Assembly (NCBI RefSeq): GCF_005484585.1
Contig: NZ_CP039435.1
Location: 372,001 to 436,000 of the forward strand
Direction of reading: 5' to 3'
Length of the DNA: 64,000 nucleotides
DNA from: Brevundimonas sp. SGAir0440
GTDB taxonomy: Bacteria; Pseudomonadota; Alphaproteobacteria; Caulobacterales; Caulobacteraceae
The position numbers were made by a program, and so were the translations under genes. This document shows positions 1 through 8,600 of the stretch, one piece after another. A model generated the notes under the pieces. It had not been told where the DNA came from and did not search any database. It saw only the letters and a list, made by a program, of their open reading frames with translations. How positions within the stretch are numbered: the stretch's first letter is position 1; each line of letters begins with the position of its first letter.

Positions 1-205
1 TGACAGGGGTTAGGCCGGTGCTTAAGTCCCGCCTGCGCCCAAGTCGAGGGGTTTTGATCGTCTGCGCGGCCCTTCGCGCGCGCCTGATGCGGCGCTCCGG
101 GGCTGCGATCGGTCAGGGCCACTCTCACGGCGTCCGTATCGCCGCCCCTCACGGGATTTCAGAGCCGCTCAGCTCGCAGACGCTCGACCGCTTACCGGAT
201 CCAAT

Positions 206-3055
206 ATGCTCGGCTTCGCCAAGAAACTTTTCGGCTCTTCCAACGACCGCAAGGTCAAGGCCTTCCAGGACCACGCCCAGCGCATCAATGCGCTGGAGCC
301 CAAGTTCGCCGCCCTGTCCGACGACGAACTGCGGATGATGACCGACGCCTTCCGCGATCGGCTGGCGAACGGCGAGACACTGGACAAGATCCTGCCCGAA
401 GCCTTCGCCGTCGTGCGCGAAGCCTCCAAGCGCGTGCTTGGTCAGCGTCAGTACGACGTTCAGCTGGCCGGCGGCATGATCCTGCATGAAGGCGGCATCG
501 CCGAGATGCGGACCGGCGAAGGCAAGACCCTGGTCGCCGTGGCGCCGGTCTATCTGAACGCCCTGCCCGGCAAGGGCGTGCACGTCATCACCGTCAACGA
601 CTACCTGGCCCGCCGCGACGCCGAGACGATGGGCAAGGTCTATCGCTTCCTGGGTCTTGAGGTCGGCGTCATCGTCAACGGCCTCAGCCAGGGCCAGCGC
701 CAGCAGGCCTATAACGCCGACGTCACCTACGGCACAAACAATGAGTTCGGCTTCGACTATCTGCGCGACAATCTGGTTTATGACCGGCGCGAGATGGTGC
801 AGCGTCCGCACAACTTCGCCATCGTCGACGAGGTCGACTCCATCCTGATCGACGAGGCGCGCACGCCTCTGATCATCTCGGGCCCGACCGAGGACCGTTC
901 GGATCTCTACAAGGTGCTGGACGGCCTGATCAAAGACCTGATCAAGGACAAGGACACCTTCGAGCTCGACGAGAAGCAAAAGCAGGTCCTGCTGACCGAG
1001 CTGGGCTCCGAGCGGATGGAAGAGGCCCTGGAGGCCGGCGGTCACTTCGCCGCCGACACCACCGGCCTGTACGACGCCGCCAACATCAGCCTGGTCCACC
1101 ACGCCAACCAGGCCCTGCGCGCCAACACCCTGTATCAGCGCGACAAGGACTATATCATCAAGGGCGGCGAGATCGTCCTGATCGACGAATTCACCGGCCG
1201 CATGATGACCGGCCGCCGCCTGTCCGAAGGTCTGCACCAAGCCATCGAGGCCAAGGAAGACGTCAAGATCCAGCCCGAGAACCAGACCCTGGCCTCGGTG
1301 ACGATCCAGAACTACTTCCGCCTGTATGAAAAGCTGTCGGGCATGACCGGCACGGCCGCGACCGAGGCCCAGGAGTTCGGCGACATCTACAAGATGGACG
1401 TGCTGGAGGTGCCGACGAACCGGCCGATCCAGCGCAAGGACTATGACGACGAGGTCTATCGGACCCACGCCGAGAAGAACCAAGCCATCGCGCGCCAGAT
1501 CGCCGAATGCCACCTCGCCGGGCAGCCGATCCTGGTCGGCACCGTGTCGATCGAGCGTTCGGAACAGCTGTCGGACCTGCTGAACCGCTTCGAGTACAAG
1601 GTCGAGACCTCGCGCACGCTGAAGCCGGAATATGCGGGCAAGGCCAAAGAAGCCGAGAAGATCGGCGACGCCGCCTATAACATCACCTACGAGACCAAGC
1701 TGCGCGGCATTCCGCACAGTGTCCTGAACGCGCGTCAGCACGAACAGGAGGCCTATATCGTCGCCGACGCCGGCCTGCCGGGCGCTGTGACCATCGCCAC
1801 CAACATGGCCGGCCGCGGCACCGACATTCAACTCGGGGGCAACCTCGAGATGAAGATGCAGAAGTGGCTGCTGGAACAGCGCAACATGGCCGTTGAGGTC
1901 ACGCCGGAAATGGAAGCGGCCAAGGAGGCCGAGTTCAAGGCCGAGATCGCCGTCCAGAAAGAAAAGGCTCTGGCCGCCGGCGGCCTGTTCGTTCTGGGCA
2001 CCGAGCGCCACGAAAGCCGCCGCATCGACAACCAGCTGCGCGGCCGCACCGGCCGTCAGGGAGACCCCGGCACCTCGAAATTCTACCTGTCCTGCGAGGA
2101 CGACCTGCTGCGCATCTTCGCCGGCGACCGCCTCGACTCGATCATGAAGACCTTTGGCGTGGCGGAGGGCGAGGCGATCACCCACCCCTGGCTGAACCGC
2201 GCCATCGAAACCGCCCAGAAGCGCGTCGAGACCCGCAACTACGACATCCGCAAGAACCTGCTGAAATACGACGACGTCGTAAACGATCAGCGCAAGGCCG
2301 TGTTCGAGCAGCGCCAGGAGTTCATGGACTCCGAGGATCTGTCCGAACTGGTCGGCGACTTCCGCCGCGACGTCGTGTCCGACCTGGTCGAACGCTACAT
2401 GCCGCCCAAGGCCTATGCCGAGCAGTGGGACATCGACGGCCTGGACGAAAAGGTCCGCTCGACCCTGGGTCTTGAGCTGCCGCTGCACGACTGGGCCGCC
2501 GAGGAAGGCGTGTCGAACGAGGAGATCGAGGAGCGGCTGCTGGCCGCCGCCGATGCGCGCGCCGCCGAACGTCTGGAGATGATCGGGGCCGAACAGACGC
2601 GCGGTCTGGAAAAGCAGTTCATGCTGCAGATGATCGACATGCAGTGGCGCGAGCACCTGGTCCATCTGGACCACCTGCGCGGCGTCATCGGCCTGCGCGG
2701 CTATGGCCAGCGCGACCCGCTGAACGAATACAAGACCGAAGCCTTCTCGCTGTTCGAGAACCTGCTCTACGACCTGCGCCATAACGTGACCCGCTGGCTG
2801 ATGACGGTCGAGTTCCGCTTCCAGGCGCCGCCCGAACTGCCCGAGTTCCAGGAAATCCACCTGAACCCCGGCACCGGCGAGAACGAGATGGCCAATCCGT
2901 CGGCCCAGAACCCCGAAGGCACGCTGATCGGCGACGACCGTTCCAAACTGCCCGTCGAGGCTCTGCCGCCCGGCTGGGAAATGACCGGCCGTAACTCCCC
3001 CTGCCCCTGTGGCTCGGGCCGCAAGTTCAAACACTGCCACGGGGCGCTGGTTTAA
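206..3055 (+). CDS. secA: Protein translocase ATPase subunit SecA
   Basis: SecA is the ATPase motor that pushes unfolded preproteins through the SecYEG channel of the inner membrane. The 949-residue product has full family length. The Walker A segment MRTGEGKT lies near residue 105 and the DEAD-type Walker B IVDEVDS near residue 208. Helicase-type motifs such as [14 protein letters not shown] and [10 protein letters not shown] follow in the second nucleotide-binding fold. The C-terminus carries the zinc-binding SecB-docking motif [14 protein letters not shown], so the protein is intact. The start at [10 protein letters not shown] is the standard SecA N-terminus. The SecB chaperone gene lies about 10 kb downstream. 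The 205 bases in front hold no supportable gene and probably contain the promoter. Confidence 0.98.
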   Translation: MLGFAKKLFGSSNDRKVKAFQDHAQRINALEPKFAALSDDELRMMTDAFRDRLANGETLDKILPEAFAVVREASKRVLGQRQYDVQLAGGMILHEGGIAEMRTGEGKTLVAVAPVYLNALPGKGVHVITVNDYLARRDAETMGKVYRFLGLEVGVIVNGLSQGQRQQAYNADVTYGTNNEFGFDYLRDNLVYDRREMVQRPHNFAIVDEVDSILIDEARTPLIISGPTEDRSDLYKVLDGLIKDLIKDKDTFELDEKQKQVLLTELGSERMEEALEAGGHFAADTTGLYDAANISLVHHANQALRANTLYQRDKDYIIKGGEIVLIDEFTGRMMTGRRLSEGLHQAIEAKEDVKIQPENQTLASVTIQNYFRLYEKLSGMTGTAATEAQEFGDIYKMDVLEVPTNRPIQRKDYDDEVYRTHAEKNQAIARQIAECHLAGQPILVGTVSIERSEQLSDLLNRFEYKVETSRTLKPEYAGKAKEAEKIGDAAYNITYETKLRGIPHSVLNARQHEQEAYIVADAGLPGAVTIATNMAGRGTDIQLGGNLEMKMQKWLLEQRNMAVEVTPEMEAAKEAEFKAEIAVQKEKALAAGGLFVLGTERHESRRIDNQLRGRTGRQGDPGTSKFYLSCEDDLLRIFAGDRLDSIMKTFGVAEGEAITHPWLNRAIETAQKRVETRNYDIRKNLLKYDDVVNDQRKAVFEQRQEFMDSEDLSELVGDFRRDVVSDLVERYMPPKAYAEQWDIDGLDEKVRSTLGLELPLHDWAAEEGVSNEEIEERLLAAADARAAERLEMIGAEQTRGLEKQFMLQMIDMQWREHLVHLDHLRGVIGLRGYGQRDPLNEYKTEAFSLFENLLYDLRHNVTRWLMTVEFRFQAPPELPEFQEIHLNPGTGENEMANPSAQNPEGTLIGDDRSKLPVEALPPGWEMTGRNSPCPCGSGRKFKHCHGALV

Positions 3056-3072
3056 GAGGCAGCTTACGCGCG

Positions 3073-3112
3073 GCGCTCTCGCTCGCCGCGCTTCGGCTCG
3101 CTGCTTGAGCGC
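3073..3112 (-). repeat. REP-like nested hairpin, divergent copy 1 of 7
   Basis: The outer arms GCGCT and AGCGC pair across 40 bases. The conserved unpaired TGCTTG segment is present on the plus strand. The inner hairpin differs from the other copies: only GCCG and CGGC pair on the minus strand. It sits in the 83-base gap between secA and the next gene. It is the least canonical family member, and I include it because of the TGCTTGAG block flanked by paired arms. Confidence 0.5.
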
Positions 3113-3138
3113 TGGGTGAGATGTCCTAAAGAAGAGGG

Positions 3139-4299
3139 ATGACCTACAAGTCCCTCTTCTCCCGCGCCCTGTCGGCGGCGCCCGGTCGGCTGCATTTCGC
3201 CGCGCATAGCCATCACCTGTGGCCTGACGCCAGTTTCGAGGCGCAGCAGCAGACCTGGCTCGACGCCAATCTGCATGCCGACCACAAGTGGGACCTCGTC
3301 TTCGGCCAGGTGATCCCCGAGGCCCAAGCCCATGTCGCGGCCGAACTGGGACTGCCCTCGCCCGACAGCATCGTCTTTTCGTCCAACACCCACGACTTCG
3401 TGCTGCGCCTGTTTTCGGGCGTGGAGACCAGGCCGGTTCGCATTCTGGCGACCGACGGCGAATTCCACTCCTTCCGTCGTCAGGCGGAACGGTGGGAAGA
3501 GGTCGGGGCGGCGGTGGTCACGCGCGTTCCGCTGGCGCCCTTCGAGACCTTCGCCGATCGCTTCGTCGCCGAGGCGTCCAGGGGCGGTTACGACTGGATC
3601 GTGGTCAGCCAGGTCTTCTTCCGCACCGGCGGCCTGTTCGACCGGATCGAGGAGCTCGCCGCCCTGGCGAGACCCGAAGGCCCTTGGGTGCTGATCGACG
3701 GCTATCACGGCTTCATGGCGACCCCGACCGACCTGTCGGCGGTGGCCGACCGGGTCTTCTATGTCTCCGGCGGCTACAAATACGCCATGTCTGGCGAGGG
3801 CGTCTGCTTCCTGCACGCCCCGCCCGGCTTCTGCCCGCGTCCTGTCGTCACCGGCTGGTTCGCGGAGTTCGGCGACCTGTCGGGTCCGCCCGGCGGCGTG
3901 CAGTATCGCAGCGACGGCGGTCGCTTCTGGGGCGCCACCTTCGACTGCACGCCGCTGTATCGTTTCAACGCCGTGCGCCGACTGCTGGATCAGCAGGGGC
4001 TCGACACCGCCGCCATCGCCGCCCATGCGCGCGATCTGGCGACCAGGTTCCAGCAGGCCGTTCAGGGTGGACAGGCCGGGGTGTTGTCTCAGGCCGAAAT
4101 CCTCAATCCCGTCGAGGGCGACGCGCCGCGCGCCCGTTTCCTCGCTTTGCGTCATCCCGACGCCCAGGCCTGGTGCGCCGGTCTGCGGGCGGCGAACATC
4201 GTCACCGATGTGCGCGAGGACGTCATCCGCTTCGGCTTCGGCCTGTATCAGGACGCCGAGGACGTCGATCGCCTGATCGCGGCCTGCCGAACGCTCTGA
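3139..4299 (+). CDS. Kynureninase-like class V PLP-dependent aminotransferase/lyase
   Basis: This is a fold-type I PLP enzyme of the aminotransferase class V superfamily, 386 residues, the usual length. The Schiff-base lysine is most likely in SGGYKYAMSGEG (near residue 216). It is preceded by the cofactor-contacting aspartate in VLIDGYHGF and a YVSGG strand. The N-terminal segment LHFAAHSHHLWPDA resembles kynureninases, but no tryptophan-degradation genes are nearby, so the substrate is unknown. It ends directly against the stop of the opposite-strand gene (4299/4300). An 83-base gap with a repeat separates it from secA, so it may be transcribed alone. A cysteine-desulfurase-like role is the alternative, but no typical catalytic-loop cysteine was recognised. 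Confidence 0.85.
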   Translation: MTYKSLFSRALSAAPGRLHFAAHSHHLWPDASFEAQQQTWLDANLHADHKWDLVFGQVIPEAQAHVAAELGLPSPDSIVFSSNTHDFVLRLFSGVETRPVRILATDGEFHSFRRQAERWEEVGAAVVTRVPLAPFETFADRFVAEASRGGYDWIVVSQVFFRTGGLFDRIEELAALARPEGPWVLIDGYHGFMATPTDLSAVADRVFYVSGGYKYAMSGEGVCFLHAPPGFCPRPVVTGWFAEFGDLSGPPGGVQYRSDGGRFWGATFDCTPLYRFNAVRRLLDQQGLDTAAIAAHARDLATRFQQAVQGGQAGVLSQAEILNPVEGDAPRARFLALRHPDAQAWCAGLRAANIVTDVREDVIRFGFGLYQDAEDVDRLIAACRTL

Positions 4300-5196
4300 T
4301 CAATAGAAGGTCGTGTCGTCCTGCTTGCTGGGCGCCGGGGCCATGCGCGGCGACGGCGCCGGTCGGTTCGTTGCGGGCGGGGTCGCCGGGCGGGCTTCAG
4401 GCGAGGACGGCGTCGGCGTGGTCCCGCTCGCCGGCGCATTGACCGGAGGGATCGCCGGCAGGTCCGGATAGGGCATGGCCGAAGGGCGGGCGTCCTGCGC
4501 CGGCGCCGCTTCTTCGGGCGCGATCGGTCCCGTGTCGGACTGGCCCAACCGGTCGGGCGCGCCGACATCGTCGCGGATGAAGGCCCAGGCCTGCCGGTCC
4601 GAGCAGCCGCAGGCCTTCAGGAAGCCCTGCTTGTCGCGCCACAGGATCAGCGGATAGCTGATGTCGACGCCGGACTCCTTGAGCAGCTGGCTCAGCCGTT
4701 CGTTGAAGCGACGTCCGGCCTCGACCACGGCGGTGCGCGCCAGATTGCCGTCCGCCTGCGGTACGCCTGCGGCGGTCCAGCTGTTGGCCGGCGTCGCCAT
4801 CCAGCGCTGATAAAGCGGCCAGTCCCGAGTCAGCCACAGCTCGGCGACCGTCGCCCGCTCCGCCGCCGTCGATTGCGCCGCACCCTCCAGATCGGGGCGG
4901 GCGAACAGGATGTAGCGGGTCTCGATCCCCGCCGCCTTCAGCTTGGGCGCCTCGTCGCGCGCGTAACGCAGGGCCGAGGCGCTGTCGCGATAGGTGACGA
5001 TGTACAGGGCCTGCCCCCCGCTGCCGTCCGACACCCAGGACGCCTCGTCCAGCAGTTGCTGCACCTCGGCCTGATTGCGGCTGATCGTGACCGGCTGGAA
5101 CCGCGAATAGAAGTTCCAATAGGCCCAGTATCCGGCGCCGGCGAGCAGCAGGCCGACCACGGCCGCCACGATCGAACCCATCAAAAAGCGACGCAT
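4300..5196 (-). CDS. Membrane-anchored protein with thioredoxin-like domain and Pro/Ala/Thr-rich tail
   Basis: The 298-residue product starts at MRRFLMGSIVAAV. An upstream in-frame extension has low-quality composition and was rejected. One N-terminal transmembrane helix (about residues 5-27) is followed by a periplasmic domain. Its strands YIVTYRDSASAL, ETRYILFARPDL and ISYPLILWRDKQGFLKACG suggest a thioredoxin-like fold comparable to the C-terminal half of DsbC/DsbG. The cysteines lie in KACGCSDRQAW, not in a classic CxxC, so redox activity is doubtful. The last ~70 residues are rich in Pro, Ala and Thr and look disordered. No family name is recognised with certainty. It is divergent from the glutamate dehydrogenase gene. 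Confidence 0.75.
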   Translation of the reverse strand: MRRFLMGSIVAAVVGLLLAGAGYWAYWNFYSRFQPVTISRNQAEVQQLLDEASWVSDGSGGQALYIVTYRDSASALRYARDEAPKLKAAGIETRYILFARPDLEGAAQSTAAERATVAELWLTRDWPLYQRWMATPANSWTAAGVPQADGNLARTAVVEAGRRFNERLSQLLKESGVDISYPLILWRDKQGFLKACGCSDRQAWAFIRDDVGAPDRLGQSDTGPIAPEEAAPAQDARPSAMPYPDLPAIPPVNAPASGTTPTPSSPEARPATPPATNRPAPSPRMAPAPSKQDDTTFY

Positions 5197-5438
5197 GTAA
5201 TCGGGTGCTCCAGCTTCACCGTTGACCCCTCCTAACGCATAGCATCGGAATCCGTTGTCGCGGCCTTCGGATCGACCATCCGGGGCGCCAAAATGTCGCG
5301 AAAGATTCCGCCCGATCCGCTCTTGAACGGCGCAGGCGGCTTCCCATTTCCGATTTCGACGCTGCGGGACACTCCCCTCCGAACCGCAGCGAAGCGAAGC
5401 TGGCGCCCTCCCCTCCCCTCCAGGCGCCGCTCGCGCAG

Positions 5439-5470
5439 GCCGCCGGACTCCCCCAGTCCGGCGGCTTTCT
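5439..5470 (+). terminator. Orphan intrinsic terminator in the gdh leader
   Basis: A perfect 11-bp stem (GCCGCCGGACT with its complement) closes a five-C loop and is followed by TTTCTGCTTT on the plus strand. No plus-strand gene ends just upstream, because the neighbouring gene runs the other way. It would therefore end a leader RNA or small RNA initiated within 5200-5430. The T tract is interrupted, so strength is uncertain. Confidence 0.55.
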
Positions 5471-5500
5471 GCTTTGTGGCGCTGCACAATAATTCCAACC

Positions 5501-5513
5501 TGATCACTGATCA
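5501..5513. promoter_or_regulatory. Candidate operator TGATCA-C-TGATCA upstream of gdh
   Basis: Two TGATCA hexamers separated by one base form a 13-bp near-perfect dyad about 120 bases before the gdh start, in a locally AT-richer stretch. The arrangement resembles a dimeric repressor or activator site. No regulator is encoded nearby, and the function is an inference. Confidence 0.35.
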
Positions 5514-5633
5514 TTACAATGAACGGTCTCCGGGGGCTTCCCGAGCGACCGGACCTGGCCTAGTCAGCGGGGGTGGCGCCCCGTCGCGCCGCATCCCTTG
5601 CGGCCCTGCCGCGTCGTTCGAGACTGCTCGTCC

Positions 5634-8600
5634 ATGACCGCCCACGATCTGCGCCAACCCGTTCAGCCGATCACCAAGGCCGCGCTGGAGGCGGCTTTCG
5701 CCAAGATCGTGGGGACCGGGCCCGGCGCAGTCGAACAGACCTATCTGACCCAGGCGCACGAAGACTATTCCGCCGATGAGACGCCCGAGCTCAGCGGCGA
5801 GGATCTGGCCGCCCTGCTCGCCGCCTCCTGGACCGCCGCCAAGGCCTATCCGACCGACGCGGCCGCTCCCGCCATCACCGTCGGCCCGCTGCACGGCGCG
5901 TCGGACAAGGTGCTGGATTACGATCTGGTGCGCATCGTCCAGTCCGACGCGCCCTTCCTGGTCGACAGCGTCATGGGCGCCCTGGCCGAGGCCGCCGTGT
6001 CCGTGCGCGCGCTGTTTCACCCGGTGGTCGAGCTGGACGGCCGCCGCCTGTCGATCATCATGCTGGTCATCGACAGCGTGCCGCAGGAGCGCCGCGACGC
6101 CCTGGGCGAAGGCCTGGCCCAGAGCCTGTCGGACGTCCACGCCGCCGTCGCCGATCACGACGCCATGACGTCTTTGATGCGCCAGGCCGTGCAGCGTCTG
6201 GAAGAGACCCCGCCCCCGGTCGATCCCGCCGTCCTGGCCGAGAACATCGCCTTCCTGAAATGGCTGAAGAGCGACCATTTCGTCTTCCTGGGCGCGCGCG
6301 ACTACGACTATCCGCTGAACGCCGACGGCGACTATGAGGCCGAGGCGCCGCTGGGCCTGTCCACCGACGGCCTGGGCATTCTGGCCGATCCCGAGCGCAC
6401 CGTGCTGCGCCGCGCGTCGGAACCCGCCGTCCTAACGCGCCAGATGCGCCGTCAGCTGGACCTGAGCGAACCGGTGACGGTGGCCAAGGCCAACGCCCGC
6501 TCGCGCGTCCACCGCCGCGCCTACATGGACTATGTCGGGGTCAAGCGTTACGGCCCGGACGGCAAGGCGACGGGCGAGACCCGTTTCGTCGGCCTGTTCA
6601 CGTCGGAAGCCTACGACCAGCTGACGACCGAGGTGCCGCTGCTGCGTCGCAAGGTGGCCAACGCCTTGGCTCGCGCCGACAAGGCGCCCGGCAGCCACAA
6701 CGAAAAACGCCTCAAGAACATCCTTGAGAATTATCCGCGCGACGAGCTGTTCCAGGTCAGCGAGGACGAGCTGCTGTCCATCGCCCTGGGCATCCTTCAC
6801 CTCTACGACCGGCCGCGCATCCGTCTGTTCTCGCGCCAGGATCCGTTCGACCGCTTCGTCTCGGTCCTGTGCTTCATTCCGCGCGAGAAGTTCGACTCCG
6901 CCGTGCGCGAACGCATCGGCCAGATCATCGCCCGCGCCTGGGGCGGCCGCATCTCGGCCTGGTATCCGGAGCTGTCCGACGCGCCCCTGGTGCGCATCCA
7001 CTACATCATCGGCGTCGAGCCCGGCGCCCACCCGATCCCGGACGCCGCCCAACTGGAAGCCGACGTCGCCGAGGCTGGTCGCGGCTGGGTCGATCGTTTC
7101 GAAGGCGCCCTGCGCCGCTCGGGCGTCGAGGAAGTCGCCGTCGGTCCGCTCAGCGCCCAGTGGGCCAAGGCGTTCGGCGCCGCCTATCGCGATCGCTATG
7201 ACGCCGACGAGGCCGCGACCGACCTGCAATACGTAAACCGGCTGAACGAGACCGGTCTGCCTGGCGAAGGCAAGGCCGTCGCCGTGCGCGCCTTCCGCAC
7301 GCCGGACGACAGCCGACTGCAGTTCCGCTTCAAACTCTATCGTCGCGGCCCGGCCGTGCCCCTGTCCGACGTCCTGCCGATCCTGGCCGATATGGGTCTG
7401 AAGACGTTGGAGGAATACGGCTATCCGATCCGTCCGATGGGCGAGGAGGAGATCCACGTCCACGAGTTCCTGATGGAGGATCCGCGTGGCGAGGCGCTGG
7501 TCTTCGATGACGTGAAGGGCCCGTTCGAGGACGCCTTCGCCGCCGTCTGGACCGGCCGCAATGAAAGCGACGGCTTCAACCGTCTGGTGATCGAACTGGG
7601 CGTGGAATGGCGCGACGCCGCCCTGATCCGCACCCTGGCCCACTATCGCCAGCAGACGGGCCTCGACCCTTCCCAGACGGTGCAGGAAGAGGCCCTGCGC
7701 GAATATCCCGACGTGGCGCGCGCGCTTCTGTCGCTGTTCAAGGCCAAGTTCGCGCCTGAAGGGGGCTCGGCCGACGACCGCGCGCCGGCCGTCGCCGAGC
7801 TGGACGCCAAGATCGTCACCCTGCTGCAGGACGTGAAGAGCCTGGATCACGACCGGGCCCTGCGCCGCATCGCCGCCCTGATCGGCGCGATCAAGCGCAC
7901 CAACTATTTCCAGCTGGACGCCGACGGTCAGCCCAAGCCGCACATCTCGATCAAGATCGCCTCGCGCGAGTTGGACGACCTGCCGCTGCCCAAACCCTAT
8001 CGCGAAATCTTCGTCTGGGCGCCGCATGTCGAGGGCGTGCACCTGCGCTTTGGTCCCGTCGCGCGCGGTGGTCTGCGCTGGTCGGACCGTCGCGACGACT
8101 TCCGCACCGAGGTCCTGGGCCTGGTCAAGGCGCAGCAGGTCAAGAACGCCGTCATCGTGCCGGTCGGCTCCAAGGGCGGCTTCTATCCCAAGCAACTGCC
8201 GCGCACGACGGACCGCGAGGCCATCCAGGGCGAGGCCATCCGCGCCTATCGCACCTTCCTGTCCGGCCTTCTGGACATCACCGACAATATCGCCGCCGAC
8301 GGTTCGGTGACCCATCCGGCCAATGTCATCGCCTGGGAGGGCGACGACCCCTATCTGGTCGTGGCCGCTGACAAGGGCACGGCGACCTTTTCCGACATCG
8401 CCAACGGCGTCTCGGCCTCCTACGGCTTCTGGTTGGGCGACGCCTTCGCCTCGGGCGGCTCCATCGGCTATGACCACAAGGCCATGGGCATCACCGCGCG
8501 CGGCGCCTGGGAGGCGGTCAAGCGCCACTTCCGCGAGATGGGCAAGGACATCCAGACCCAGCCCTTCACCATGGTCGGCGTCGGCGACATGTCCGGCGAC

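Larger units (their letters stand above)
5197..5633. other. 437-base divergent intergenic region upstream of gdh
   Basis: No convincing coding sequence is seen. On the plus strand there are two consecutive hairpins: a GGCGCC pair at 5402-5407 and 5423-5428, then an 11-bp stem with a T-rich tail. About 35 bases later comes a TGATCA-based dyad. The region must hold the promoters of both flanking genes. The terminator-like hairpin inside it implies a short leader or small RNA on the plus strand. Confidence 0.6.

Noticed and set aside
18-338. 106-codon frame before and across the secA start
   Set aside because: Arg/Ser-rich, overlaps secA and lacks any protein-like pattern; the first 205 bases are treated as upstream sequence.
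149-3040. 963-codon open frame antisense to secA
   Set aside because: It is the GC-rich shadow of secA: composition is repetitive in Gly, Val, Gln and Asp, with no motif, while secA is complete with all family motifs.
3288-4442. 384-codon frame overlapping the kynureninase-like gene
   Set aside because: Arg/Gly/Pro-rich out-of-frame reading of a clear PLP enzyme gene.
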